In this document: piece by piece, positions 1 through 11,808 of the stretch
Numbering within the stretch: position 1 is the stretch's first letter
Layout: every line of letters begins with the position of its first letter
Source of the DNA: Hydractinia symbiolongicarpus
Taxonomy: Eukaryota > Cnidaria > Hydrozoa > Anthoathecata > Hydractiniidae
Reading direction: 5' to 3'
Length of the DNA: 64,000 nt
NCBI RefSeq assembly: GCF_029227915.1
Contig: NC_079887.1
Coordinates: 310,001-374,000, forward strand
Notes under the pieces: generated by a model
What the model saw: only the letters and a program-made list of their open reading frames with translations
What the model was told of the DNA's origin: nothing
The model's database searches: none
Made by a program: the position numbers and the translations under genes

Positions 1-1429
1 AATTATTTTTTCACCACTAAAACGCATGAGACTTGTAGTTTTCAAAAATGTTTTCATTTTTGATGAGACGCCGAATAAAAGCAGTTTAAACGCCGGCAAA
101 CGAAAACCCGCGATTTCCCGTAAATCCCGGCTTGGCCCGTATAGACAAAAGTATACAAAGAAAGTACCCACGGAGTAAACTCATTTCCCGAACGATTTTT
201 TAAAATATTTTTTCACCACTAAAACGCGTGAGACTTGTAGTTTTCAAAAATGTTTTCATTTTTGATGAGACGCTGAATAAAAGCAGTTTAATCGCCGGCA
301 AACGAAAACCTGCGATTTCCCTAAATCCCAGACTCGGCCCGTATAGTCAAAAATATACAAAGAAAGTACCCAGGGAGTAAACTCATTTCCCGAACGATTT
401 TTTAAATTTTTTTTTCACCACTAAAACGCATGAGACTTGTAGTTTTCAAAAATGTTTTCATTTTTGATGAGACGCTTAATGAAAGAGGTTTAATCGCCGG
501 AAAACGAAAACCCGCGATTTCCCGTAAATCCGGGGCTTGGCCCGTATAGTCGAATGTATACAAAGAAAGTACCCAGGGAGTAAACTCATTTCCCGAACGA
601 TTTTTTAAATTATTTTTTCACCACTAAAACGCATGAGACTTGTAGTTTTCAAAAATGTTTTCATTTTTGATGAGACGCTTAATGAAAGAGGATTAATCGC
701 CGGCAAACAAAAATCCGCGATTTCCCGTAAATCCCGGACTCGGCCCGTATAGTCAAAAGTATACAAAGAAAGTACCCAGGGAGTAAACTCATTTCCCGAA
801 CGATTTTTTAAATTATTTTTTCACCACTAAAACGCACGAGACTTGTAGTTTTCAAAAATGTTTTCATTTTTGATGAGACGCTTAATGAAAGAGGTTTAAT
901 CGCCGGCAAACGAATTCCCGCGTTTTCCCGTAAATTCGGGGCTTGGCCCGTATAGTCGAATGTATACAAAGAAAGTACCCAGGGAGTAAACTCATTTCCC
1001 GAACGATTTTTTAAATTATTTTTTCACCACTAAAACGCATAAGACTTGTAGTTTTTAAAAATGTTTTCATTTTTGATGAGACGCTGAATAAAAGAAGTTT
1101 AATCGCCGGCAAACGAAAACCCGCGATTTCCCGTAAATCCCGGCTTGGCCCGTATAGTCAAAAGTATACAAAGAAAGTACCCAGGGAGTAAACTCATTTC
1201 CCGAACGATTTTTTAAATTATTTTTTCACCACTAAAACGCATAAGACTTGTAGTTTTTAAAAATGTTTTCATTTTTGATGAGACGCTGAATAAAAGAAGT
1301 TTAATCGCCGGCAAACGAAAACCCGCGATTTCCCGTAAATCCCGGGCTTGGCCCGTATAGTCAAAAGTATTTAAAGAAAGTACCCAGGGAGTAAACTCAT
1401 TTCCCGAACGATTTTTTATATTATTTTTT

Positions 1430-1630
1430 TACCACTAAACGCATGAGACTTGTAGTTTTCAAAAATATTTTCATATTTGATGGGACGCTGAATAAAAGAA
1501 GTTTAATCGCCGGCAAACGAAAATCCGCGATTTCCCGTAAATCCCGGACTCGGCCCGTATAGTCAAAAGTATACAAAGAAAGTACCCAGGGAGTAAACTC
1601 ATTTCCCGAACGATTTCTTAAATTATCTTT
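1430..1630 (+). repeat. GGGACGCTG monomer subtype (block 1, first)
   Basis: Divergent subtype with ACCACTAAACGC (one A fewer), AAATATTTTCATATTTGATGGG in the dyad region and CGAAAATCCGCG. The changes alter the usual dyad. It recurs at 7362-7562, 57627-57827 and 58842-59043, and inverted near 12470, 21390, 23820 and 24430. It is thus an old subtype present in all three blocks. Confidence 0.85.
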
Positions 1631-3856
1631 TCACCACTAAAACGCATGAGACTTGTAGTTTTCAAAAATGTTTTCATTTTTGATGAGACGCTGAATAAAA
1701 GAAGTTTAATCGCCGGCAAACGAAAACCCGCGATTTCCCGTAAATCCCGGCTTGGCCCGTATAGTCAAAAGTATACAAAGAAAGTACCCAGGGAGTAAAC
1801 TCAATTCCCGAACGATTTTTTAAATTATTTTTTCACCACTAAAACGCATGAGACTTGTAGTTTTCAAAAATGTTTTCATTTTTGATGAGACGCCGAATAA
1901 AAGCAGTTTAAACGCCGGCAAACGAAAACCCGCGATTTCCCGTAAATCCCGGCTTGGCCCGTATAGTCAAAAGTATACAAAGAAAGTACCCAGGGAGTAA
2001 ACTCATTTCCCGAACGATATTTTAAAATATTTTTTCACCACTAAAACGCGTGAGACTTGTAGTTTTCAAAAATGTTTTCTTTTTTGATGAGACGCTGAAT
2101 AAAAGCAGCTTAATCGCCGGCAAACGAAAACCTGCGATTTCCCTAAATCCCAGACTCGGTCCGTATAGTCAAAAGTATACAAAGAAAGTACCCAGGGAGT
2201 AAACTCATTTCCCGAACGATTTTTTAAATTTTTTTTTCACCACTAAAACGCATGAGACTTGTAGTTTTCAAAAATGTTTTCATTTTTGATGAGACGCTTA
2301 ATGAAAGAGGTTTAATCGCCGGAAAACGAAAACCCGCGATTTCCCGTAAATCCGGGGCTTGGCCCGTATAGTCGAATGTATACAAAGAAAGTACCCAGGG
2401 AGTAAACTCATTTCCCGAACGATTTTTTAAATTATTTTTTCACCACTAAAACGCATGAGACTTGTAGTTTTCAAAAATGTTTTCATTTTTGATGAGACGC
2501 CGAATAAAAGCAGTTTAAACGCCGGCAAACGAAAACATGCGATTTCCCTAAATCCCAGACTCGGCCCGTATAGTCAAAAGTATACAAAGAAAGTACCCAG
2601 GGAGTAAACTCATTTCCCGAACGATTTTTTAAATTTTTTTTTCACCACTAAAACGCATGAGAGTTGTAGTTTTCAAAAATGTTTTCATTTTTGATGAGAC
2701 GCTTAATGAAAGAGGTTTAATCGCCGGCAAACGAAATCATGCGTTTTCCCGTAAATCCGGGGCTTGGCCCGTATAGTCGAATGTTTACAAAGAAAGTACC
2801 CAGGGAGTAAACTCATTTCCCGAACGATGTTTTAAATTATTTTTTCACCACTAAAACGCATGAGACTTGTAGTTTTCAAAAATGTTTTCATTTTTGATGA
2901 GACGCTTAATGAAAGAGGTTTAATCGCCGGCAAACGAAATCCCGCGTTTTCCCGTAAATCCGGGGCTTGGCCCGTATAGTCGAATGTATACAAAGAAAGT
3001 ACCCAGGGAGTAAACTCATTTCCCGAACGATTTTTTAAATTTCTTTTTCACCACTAAAACGCATGAGACTTGTAGTTTTCAAAAATGTTTTCATTTTTGA
3101 TGAGACGCTTAATGAAAGAGGTTTAATCGCCGGAAAACGAAAACCCGCGATTTCCCGTAAATCCCGGGCTTGGCCCGTATAGTCGAATGTATACAAAGAA
3201 AGTACCCTGTGAGTAAACTCATTTCCAGAACGATTTTTTAAATTATTTTTTCACCACCAAAACGCATAAGACTTGTAGTTTTTAAAAATGTTTTCATTTT
3301 CGATGAGACGCTGAATAAAAGATGTTTAATCGCCGGCAAACGAAGACCCGCGATTTCCCGTAAATCCCGGCTTGGCCCGTATAGTCAAAAGTATACAAAG
3401 AAAGTACCCAGGGAGTAAACTCATTTCCCGAACGATTTTTTAAATTATTTTTTCACCACTAAAACGCATGAGACTTGTAGTTTTCAAAAATATTTTCATT
3501 TTTGATGAGACGCTGAATAAAAGAAGTTTAATCGCCGGCAAACGAAAACCCGCGATTTTCCGTAAATCCCGGGCTTGGCACGTATAGTCGAATGTATACA
3601 AAGAAAGTACCCTGTGAGTAAACTCATTTCCAGAACGATTTTTTAAATTATTTTTTCACCACTTAACGCATAAGACTTGTAGTTTTTAAAAATGTTTTCA
3701 TTTTTGATGAGACGCTGAAAAAAAGAAGTTTAATCGCCGGCAAACGAAAACCCGCGATTTCCCGTAAATCCCGGCTGGGCCCGTATAGTCCAAAGTATAC
3801 AAAGAAAGTACCCAGGGAGTAAACTCATTTCCCGAACGATTTTTTAAATTATTTTT

Positions 3857-4596
3857 TCACCACTAAAACGCATGAGACTTGTAGTTTTCAAAAATGTTTT
3901 CATTTTTGATGAGACGCTGAATAAAAGCAGTTTAATCGCCGGCAAACGAACTCCTGCGACTTCCCTAAATCCCGGACTCGGCCTGTATAGTCAAAAGTAT
4001 ACAAAGAAAGTACCCAGGGAGTAAACTCATTTCCAGAACGATTTTTTAAATTATTTTTTCACCACTAAAACGCATAAGACTTGTAGTTTTTAAAAATGTT
4101 TTCATTTTTGATGAGACGCTGAATAAAAAGAAGTGTAATCGCCGGCAAACGAAAACCCGCGATTTCCCGTAAATCCCAGGCTTGGCCCGTATAGTCAAAA
4201 GTATACAAAGAAAGTACCCTGGGAGTAAACTCATTAACTCCCGGGCTTGGCCCGTATAGTCAAAAGTATACAAAGAAAGTACCCAGGGAGTAAACTCATT
4301 TCCCGAACGATTTTTTAAATTATTTTTTCACCACTAAAACGCATAAGACTTGTAGTTTTTAAAAATGTTTTCATTTTTGATGAGACGCTGAATAAAAAGA
4401 AGTTTAATCGCCGGCAAACGAAAACCCGCGATTTCCCGTAAATCCCAGGCTTGGCCCGTATAGTCAAAAGTATACAAAGAAAGTACCCTGGGAGTAAACT
4501 CATTAACTCCCGGGCTTGGCCCGTATAGTCCAAAGTATACAAAGAAAGTACCCAGGGAGTAAACTCATTTCCCGAACGATTTTTTAAATTATTTTT
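3857..4596 (+). repeat. 740-bp unit, first copy
   Basis: One 202-bp monomer with CTCCTGCGACTTCC plus two 269-bp fused monomers (4059-4327 and 4328-4596). It is followed directly by a second copy (4597-5336). The counterpart in segment copy 2 (9789-10528) is single, so the tandem doubling occurred in copy 1 after the larger duplication, or was lost from copy 2. Confidence 0.88.
4059..4596 (+). repeat. Pair of 269-bp fused monomers (first pair)
   Basis: Two monomers of 269 bp (4059-4327, 4328-4596). Each runs normally to GAGTAAACTCATT and then jumps to AACTCCCGGGCTTGG, so the stretch from the GTATAG region to GAGTAAACTC occurs twice. Two normal monomers (406 bp) minus 137 bp gives 269 bp, so the unit is a fusion of two monomers by internal deletion. 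The AACTCCCGGG sequence at the join is not the usual AAATCCCGGG. It matches the monomer at 11717-11918 on the opposite strand. Confidence 0.9.
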
Positions 4597-5336
4597 TCAC
4601 CACTAAAACGCATGAGACTTGTAGTTTTCAAAAATGTTTTCATTTTTGATGAGACGCTGAATAAAAGCAGTTTAATCGCCGGCAAACGAACTCCTGCGAC
4701 TTCCCTAAATCCCGGACTCGGCCTGTATAGTCAAAAGTATACAAAGAAAGTACCCAGGGAGTAAACTCATTTCCAGAACGATTTTTTAAATTATTTTTTC
4801 ACCACTAAAACGCATAAGACTTGTAGTTTTTAAAAATGTTTTCATTTTTGATGAGACGCTGAATAAAAAGAAGTGTAATCGCCGGCAAACGAAAACCCGC
4901 GATTTCCCGTAAATCCCAGGCTTGGCCCGTATAGTCAAAAGTATACAAAGAAAGTACCCTGGGAGTAAACTCATTAACTCCCGGGCTTGGCCCGTATAGT
5001 CAAAAGTATACAAAGAAAGTACCCAGGGAGTAAACTCATTTCCCGAACGATTTTTTAAATTATTTTTTCACCACTAAAACGCATAAGACTTGTAGTTTTT
5101 AAAAATGTTTTCATTTTTGATGAGACGCTGAATAAAAAGAAGTTTAATCGCCGGCAAACGAAAACCCGCGATTTCCCGTAAATCCCAGGCTTGGCCCGTA
5201 TAGTCAAAAGTATACAAAGAAAGTACCCTGGGAGTAAACTCATTAACTCCCGGGCTTGGCCCGTATAGTCAAAAGTATACAAAGAAAGTACCCAGGGAGT
5301 AAACTCATTTCCCGAACGATTTTTTAAATTATTTTT
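4597..5336 (+). repeat. 740-bp unit, second copy
   Basis: Repeats 3857-4596 at an offset of exactly 740 bp with essentially no differences seen; one is GTCCAAAG near 4529 against GTCAAAAG at the equivalent place near 5269. It is followed at 5337 by a CTTAATGAAAGAGG-class monomer that closes the first superunit. Confidence 0.88.
4799..5336 (+). repeat. Pair of 269-bp fused monomers (second pair)
   Basis: Units 4799-5067 and 5068-5336, copies of the first pair at an offset of 740 bp. The first member has AGAAGTGTAATCG and the second AGAAGTTTAATCG, the same distinction as in the other two pairs. The pair was therefore copied as a block. Confidence 0.88.
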
Positions 5337-6754
5337 TCACCACTAAAACGCATGAGACTTGTAGTTTTCAAAAATGTTTTCATTTTTGATGAGACGCTTA
5401 ATGAAAGAGGTTTAATCGCCGGAAAACGAAAACCCGCGATTTCCCGTAAATCCCGGGCTTGGCCCGTATAGTCGAATGTATACAAAGAAAGTACCCAGGG
5501 AGTAAACTCATTTCCCGAACGATTTTTTAAATTATTTTTTCACCACTAAAACGCATGAGACTTGTAGTTTTCAAAAATGTTTTCATTTTTGATGAGACGC
5601 CGAATAAAAGCAGTTTAAACGCCGGCAAACGAAAACCCGCGATTTCCCGTAAATCCCGGCTTGGCCCGTATAGTCAAAAGTATACAAAGAAAGTACCCAC
5701 GGAGTAAACTCATTTCCCGAACGATTTTTTAAAATATTTTTTCACCACTAAAACGCGTGAGACTTGTAGTTTTCAAAAATGTTTTCATTTTTGATGAGAC
5801 GCTGAATAAAAGCAGTTTAATCGCCGGCAAACGAAAACCTGCGATTTCCCTAAATCCCAGACTCGGCCCGTATAGTCAAAAATATACAAAGAAAGTACCC
5901 AGGGAGTAAACTCATTTCCCGAACGATTTTTTAAATTTTTTTTTCACCACTAAAACGCATGAGACTTGTAGTTTTCAAAAATGTTTTCATTTTTGATGAG
6001 ACGCTTAATGAAAGAGGTTTAATCGCCGGAAAACGAAAACCCGCGATTTCCCGTAAATCCGGGGCTTGGCCCGTATAGTCGAATGTATACAAAGAAAGTA
6101 CCCAGGGAGTAAACTCATTTCCCGAACGATTTTTTAAATTATTTTTTCACCACTAAAACGCATGAGACTTGTAGTTTTCAAAAATGTTTTCATTTTTGAT
6201 GAGACGCTTAATGAAAGAGGATTAATCGCCGGCAAACAAAAATCCGCGATTTCCCGTAAATCCCGGACTCGGCCCGTATAGTCAAAAGTATACAAAGAAA
6301 GTACCCAGGGAGTAAACTCATTTCCCGAACGATTTTTTAAATTATTTTTTCACCACTAAAACGCACGAGACTTTTAGTTTTCAAAAATGTTTTCATTTTT
6401 GATGAGACGCTTAATGAAAGAGGTTTAATCGCCGGCAAACGAATTCCCGCGTTTTCCCGTAAATTCGGGGCTTGGCCCGTATAGTCGAATGTATACAAAG
6501 AAAGTACCCAGGGAGTAAACTCATTTCCCGAACGATTTTTTAAATTATTTTTTCACCACTAAAACGCATAAGACTTGTAGTTTTTAAAAATGTTTTCATT
6601 TTTGATGAGACGCTGAATAAAAGAAGTTTAATCGCCGGCAAACGAAAACCCGCGATTTCCCGTAAATCCCGGCTTGGCCCGTATAGTCAAAAGTATACAA
6701 AGAAAGTACCCAGGGAGTAAACTCATTTCCCGAACGATTTTTTAAATTATTTTT

Positions 6755-7157
6755 TCACCACTAAAACGCATAAGACTTGTAGTTTTTAAAAATGTTTTCA
6801 TTTTTGATGAGACGCTGAATAAAAGAAGTTTAATCGCCGGCAAACGAAAACCCGCGATTTCCCGTAAATCCCAGCTTGGCCCGTATAGTCAAAAGTATAC
6901 AAAGAAAGTACCCAGGGAGTAAACTCATTTCCCGAACGATTTTTTAAATTATTTTTTCACCACTAAACGCATAAGACTTGTAGTTTTCAAAAATGTTTTT
7001 ATTTTTGATGAGACGCTGAATAAAAGCAGTTTAATCGCCGGCAAACGAAAACCTTCGATTTCCCTAAATCCCAGACTCGGCCCGTATAGTCAAAAGTATA
7101 CAAAGAAAGTACCCAGGGAGTAAACTCATTTCCAGAACGATTTTTTAAATTATTTTT
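6755..7157 (+). repeat. Two-monomer copy-number difference between the segment copies
   Basis: 403 bp present in copy 2 with no counterpart in copy 1. Monomer starts at 1024 and 1226 map to 6553 and 6755 (offset 5529), but the monomer with GTATTTAAAG maps to 7158 (offset 5932). The second extra monomer has the shorter ACCACTAAACGC start and CTTCGATTTCC. The gain or loss of exactly two units is as expected for unequal exchange in register. Its direction (gain in copy 2 or loss in copy 1) cannot be decided from this window. Confidence 0.85.
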
Positions 7158-7361
7158 TCACCACTAAAACGCATAAGACTTGTAGTTTTTAAAAATGTTT
7201 TCATTTTTGATGAGACGCTGAATAAAAGAAGTTTAATCGCCGGCAAACGAAAACCCGCGATTTCCCGTAAATCCCGGGCTTGGCCCGTATAGTCAAAAGT
7301 ATTTAAAGAAAGTACCCAGGGAGTAAACTCATTTCCCGAACGATTTTTTATATTATTTTTT

Positions 7362-7562
7362 TACCACTAAACGCATGAGACTTGCAGTTTTCAAAAATAT
7401 TTTCATATTTGATGGGACGCTGAATAAAAGAAGTTTAATCGCCGGCAAACGAAAATCCGCGATTTCCCGTGAATCCCGGACTCGGCCCGTATAGTCAAAA
7501 GTATACAAAGAAAGTACCCAGGGAGTAAACTCATTTCCCGAACGATTTCTTAAATTATCTTT
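7362..7562 (+). repeat. GGGACGCTG monomer subtype (block 1, second)
   Basis: Segment copy 2 equivalent of 1430-1630 at offset 5932, with the private changes CTTGCAG and CCCGTGAATCCC. It is preceded by the same monomer containing GTATTTAAAG as its partner. Confidence 0.85.
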
Positions 7563-9990
7563 TCACCACTAAAACGCATGAGACTTGTAGTTTTCAAAAA
7601 TGTTTTCATTTTTGATGAGACGCTGAATAAAAGAAGTTTAATCGCCGGCAAACGAAAACCCGCGATTTCCCGTAAATCCCGGCTTGGCCCGTATAGTCAA
7701 AAGTATACAAAGAAAGTACCCAGGGAGTAAACTCAATTCCCGAACGATTTTTTAAATTATTTTTTCACCACTAAAACGCATGAGACTTGTAGTTTTCAAA
7801 AATGTTTTCATTTTTGATGAGACGCCGAATAAAAGCAGTTTAAACGCCGGCAAACGAAAACCCGCGATTTCCCGTAAATCCCGGCTTGGCCCGTATAGTC
7901 AAAAGTATACAAAGAAAGTACCCAGGGAGTAAACTCATTTCCCGAACGATATTTTAAAATATTTTTTCACCACTAAAACGCGTGAGACTTGTAGTTTTCA
8001 AAAATGTTTTCTTTTTTGATGAGACGCTGAATAAAAGCAGCTTAATCGCCGGCAAACGAAAACCTGCGATTTCCCTAAATCCCAGACTCGGTCCGTATAG
8101 TCAAAAGTATACAAAGAAAGTACCCAGGGAGTAAACTCATTTCCCGAACGATTTTTTAAATTTTTTTTTCACCACTAAAACGCATGAGACTTGTAGTTTT
8201 CAAAAATGTTTTCATTTTTGATGAGACGCTTAATGAAAGAGGTTTAATCGCCGGAAAACGAAAACCCGCGATTTCCCGTAAATCCGGGGCTTGGCCCGTA
8301 TAGTCGAATGTATACAAAGAAAGTACCCAGGGAGTAAACTCATTTCCCGAACGATTTTTTAAATTATTTTTTCACCACTAAAACGCATGAGACTTGTAGT
8401 TTTCAAAAATGTTTTCATTTTTGATGAGACGCCGAATAAAAGCAGTTTAAACGCCGGCAAACGAAAACATGCGATTTCCCTAAATCCCAGACTCGGCCCG
8501 TATAGTCAAAAGTATACAAAGAAAGTACCCAGGGAGTAAACTCATTTCCCGAACGATTTTTTAAATTTTTTTTTCACCACTAAAACGCATGAGAGTTGTA
8601 GTTTTCAAAAATGTTTTCATTTTTGATGAGACGCTTAATGAAAGAGGTTTAATCGCCGGCAAACGAAATCATGCGTTTTCCCGTAAATCCGGGGCTTGGC
8701 CCGTATAGTCGAATGTTTACAAAGAAAGTACCCAGGGAGTAAACTCATTTCCCGAACGATGTTTTAAATTATTTTTTCACCACTAAAACGCATGAGACTT
8801 GTAGTTTTCAAAAATGTTTTCATTTTTGATGAGACGCTTAATGAAAGAGGTTTAATCGCCGGCAAACGAAATCCCGCGTTTTCCCGTAAATCCGGGGCTT
8901 GGCCCGTATAGTCGAATGTATACAAAGAAAGTACCCAGGGAGTAAACTCATTTCCCGAACGATTTTTTAAATTTCTTTTTCACCACTAAAACGCATGAGA
9001 CTTGTAGTTTTCAAAAATGTTTTCATTTTTGATGAGACGCTTAATGAAAGAGGTTTAATCGCCGGAAAACGAAAACCCGCGATTTCCCGTAAATCCCGGG
9101 CTTGGCCCGTATAGTCGAATGTATACAAAGAAAGTACCCTGTGAGTAAACTCATTTCCAGAACGATTTTTTAAATTATTTTTTCACCACCAAAACGCATA
9201 AGACTTGTAGTTTTTAAAAATGTTTTCATTTTTGATGAGACGCTGAATAAAAGATGTTTAATCGCCGGCAAACGAAGACCCGCGATTTCCCGTAAATCCC
9301 GGCTTGGCCCGTATAGTCAAAAGTATACAAAGAAAGTACCCAGGGAGTAAACTCATTTCCCGAACGATTTTTTAAATTATTTTTTCACCACTAAAACGCA
9401 TGAGACTTGTAGTTTTCAAAAATATTTTCATTTTTGATGAGACGCTGAATAAAAGAAGTTTAATCGCCGGCAAACGAAAACCCGCGATTTTCCGTAAATC
9501 CCGGGCTTGGCACGTATAGTCGAATGTATACAAAGAAAGTACCCTGTGAGTAAACTCATTTCCAGAACGATTTTTTAAATTATTTTTTCACCACTTAACG
9601 CATAAGACTTGTAGTTTTTAAAAATGTTTTCATTTTTGATGAGACGCTGAAAAAAAGAAGTTTAATCGCCGGCAAACGAAAACCCGCGATTTCCCGTAAA
9701 TCCCGGCTGGGCCCGTATAGTCCAAAGTATACAAAGAAAGTACCCAGGGAGTAAACTCATTTCCCGAACGATTTTTTAAATTATTTTTTCACCACTAAAA
9801 CGCATGAGACTTGTAGTTTTCAAAAATGTTTTCATTTTTGATGAGACGCTGAATAAAAGCAGTTTAATCGCCGGCAAACGAACTCCTGCGACTTCCCTAA
9901 ATCCCGGACTCGGCCTGTATAGTCAAAAGTATACAAAGAAAGTACCCAGGGAGTAAACTCATTTCCAGAACGATTTTTTAAATTATTTTT

Positions 9991-10528
9991 TCACCACTAA
10001 AACGCATAAGACTTGTAGTTTTTAAAAATGTTTTCATTTTTGATGAGACGCTGAATAAAAAGAAGTGTAATCGCCGGCAAACGAAAACCCGCGATTTCCC
10101 GTAAATCCCAGGCTTGGCCCGTATAGTCAAAAGTATACAAAGAAAGTACCCTGGGAGTAAACTCATTAACTCCCGGGCTTGGCCCGTATAGTCAAAAGTA
10201 TACAAAGAAAGTACCCAGGGAGTAAACTCATTTCCCGAACGATTTTTTAAATTATTTTTTCACCACTAAAACGCATAAGACTTGTAGTTTTTAAAAATGT
10301 TTTCATTTTTGATGAGACGCTGAATAAAAAGAAGTTTAATCGCCGGCAAACGAAAACCCGCGATTTCCCGTAAATCCCAGGCTTGGCCCGTATAGTCAAA
10401 AGTATACAAAGAAAGTACCCTGGGAGTAAACTCATTAACTCCCGGGCTTGGCCCGTATAGTCAAAAGTATACAAAGAAAGTACCCAGGGAGTAAACTCAT
10501 TTCCCGAACGATTTTTTAAATTTTTTTT
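9991..10528 (+). repeat. Pair of 269-bp fused monomers (third pair)
   Basis: Units 9991-10259 and 10260-10528, equivalent to 4059-4596 at offset 5932. The second unit adjoins the CTTAATGAAAGAGG monomer that begins the last part of block 1. Its fusion point (about 10436/10437) coincides with the left limit of clear mirror symmetry around the 11122 axis. Confidence 0.9.
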
Positions 10529-11093
10529 TCACTACTAAAACGCATGAGACTTGTAGTTTTCAAAAATGTTTTCATTTTTGATGAGACGCTTAATGAAAGA
10601 GGTTTAATCGCCGGAAAACGAAAACCCGCGATTTCCCGTAAATCCCGGGCTTGGCCCGTATAGTCGAATGTATACAAAGAAAGTACCCTGTGAGTAAACT
10701 CATTTCCAGAACGATTTTTTAAATTATTTTTCACCACTAAAACGCATGAGACTTGTAATTTTTAAAAATGTTTTCATTTTTGATGAGACGCTGAATTAAA
10801 GAAGTTTAATCGCCGGCAAACGAAAACCCGCGATTTCCCGCAAATCCCGGCTTGGACCGTATAGTCAAAAGTCTACAAAGAAAGTACCCAGGGAGTAAAC
10901 TCATTTCCCGAACGATTTTTTAAATTATTTTTTCACCACTAAAACGCATAAGACTTGTAGTTTTTAAAAATGTTTTCATTTTTGATGAGACGCTGAATAA
11001 AAGAAGTTTAATCGCCGGCAAACGAAAACCCGCGATTTCCCGTAAATCCCGGGCTTGGCCCGTATAGTCAACAGTATACAAAGAAAGTACCCA
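10437..11093 (+). repeat. Left arm of fold-back palindrome
   Basis: This 657-bp arm is mirrored by 11152-11808 around an axis at 11122.5. It contains the tail of the last 269-bp monomer, the monomer 10529-10730 with CACTACTAAAACG and TGTGAG, the monomer 10731-10932 with CGCAAATCCCGG and TTGGACCG, and a partial monomer ending GTACCCA. The two rare markers CACTACTAAAACG and CGCAAATCCCGGCTTGGACC have reverse complements at exactly mirrored positions (10531 pairs with 11714). Local divergence exists: GTCAACAG here is opposite GTCGAATG in the other arm. Confidence 0.88.
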
Positions 11094-11151
11094 TGCGTTT
11101 TAGTGGTAAAAAAAAAATTTAAAAATTCGTTCGGGAAATGAGTTTACTCCC
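11094..11151. other. Spacer of palindrome at block 1/2 junction
   Basis: 58 bp between the arms. The sequence passes from forward GTACCCA straight into inverted CATGCGTTTTAGTGG with a 2-base shared CA at the join (11092-11093). The spacer is the part of a monomer between its start and the AGGGAG region, read in reverse. It contains a long A run (about 11108-11117). The innermost 20 bp of the arms, ending GTACCCA and starting TGGGTAC, are perfect complements. Confidence 0.88.
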
Positions 11152-11808
11152 TGGGTACTTTCTTTGTATACATTCGACTATACGGGCCAAGCCCGGGATT
11201 TACGGGAAATCGCGGGTTTTCGTTTGCCGGCGATTAAACTTCTTTTATTCAGCGTCTCATCAAAAATGAAAACATTTTTAAAAACTACAAGTCTCATGCG
11301 TTTTAGTAGTGAAAATAAAATTAAAAAAATCGTTCGGGAAATGAGTTTACTCCCTGGGTACTTTCTTTGTATACTTTTGACTATACGGTCCAAGCCGGGA
11401 TTTGCGGGAAATCGCGGGTTTTCGTTTGCCGGCGATTAAACTTCTTTTATTCAGCGTCTCATCAAAAATGAAAACATTTTTAAAAACTACAAGTCTCATG
11501 CGTTTTAGTGATGAAAAATAATTTAAAAAATCGTTCTGGAAATGAGTTTACTCACAGGGTACTTTCTTTGTATACATTCGACTATACGGGCCAAGCCCGG
11601 GATTTACGGGAAATCGCGGGTTTTCGTTTTCCGGCGATTAAACCTCTTTTATTAAGCGTCTCATCAAAAATGAAAACATTTTTGAAAACTACAAGTCTCA
11701 TGCGTTTTAGTAGTGAAAAAAAAAATTAAAAAATCGTTCGGGAAATGAGTTTACTCCCTGGGTACTTTCTTTGTATACTTTTGACTATACGGGCCAAGCC
11801 CGGGAGTT
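11152..11808 (-). repeat. Right arm of fold-back palindrome
   Basis: Mirror image of 10437-11093 with no net length change. It holds inverted counterparts of three forward monomers in the expected order: first the plain one, then the one with GGTCCAAGCCGGGATTTGCG, then the one with TAGTGAAAA and ACAGGGTAC. At 11801-11808 CGGGAGTT mirrors AACTCCCG at 10437-10444. Beyond 11808 this arm continues as a complete monomer whereas the left arm jumps across a 137-bp deletion. Confidence 0.88.

Larger units (their letters stand above)
1..4596 (+). repeat. Segmental duplication, copy 1
   Basis: Matches 5530-10528 monomer by monomer. The offset is 5529 bp up to about base 1225 and 5932 bp from base 1226 on, because copy 2 has two additional monomers. 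Shared rare marks include CCCACGGAG (about 174 and 5700), ACGCACGAG (about 832 and 6362), the GGGACGCTG monomer (1430 and 7362) and CTCCTGCGACTTCC (about 3951 and 9884). Only scattered single-base differences were seen (for example near 155, 1447, 3301). The segment may begin before the window. Confidence 0.9.
5530..10528 (+). repeat. Segmental duplication, copy 2
   Basis: Tandem partner of the segment starting at base 1. It carries two extra monomers (6755-7157) and lacks the second 740-bp unit present in copy 1 (4597-5336). Private substitutions include CTTTTAG near 6371, CTTGCAG near 7382 and CCCGTGAATCCC near 7467. After it comes a monomer of the CTTAATGAAAGAGG class (10529-10730), as also happens after copy 1 (5337-5539). 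That supports a superunit whose end is marked by this class. Confidence 0.9.
1..11093 (+). repeat. Satellite array, block 1 (forward orientation)
   Basis: About 54 head-to-tail monomers, each starting TCACCACTAAAACGC and spaced 202-203 bp (starts at 11, 213, 415, 618 and onward), except six fused monomers of 269 bp. A subtype carrying CTTAATGAAAGAGG in place of CTGAATAAAAGAAG or CTGAATAAAAGCAG is frequent here (from 475, 675, 885 and onward) and was not seen in block 3. The block is dominated by a tandem segmental duplication of about 5-5.5 kb. It ends inside a monomer at the fold-back junction. No gene is supported: open frames are under about 100 codons and recur with the repeat. The array assignment is directly visible. 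A centromeric or heterochromatic location is inference. Confidence 0.97.
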
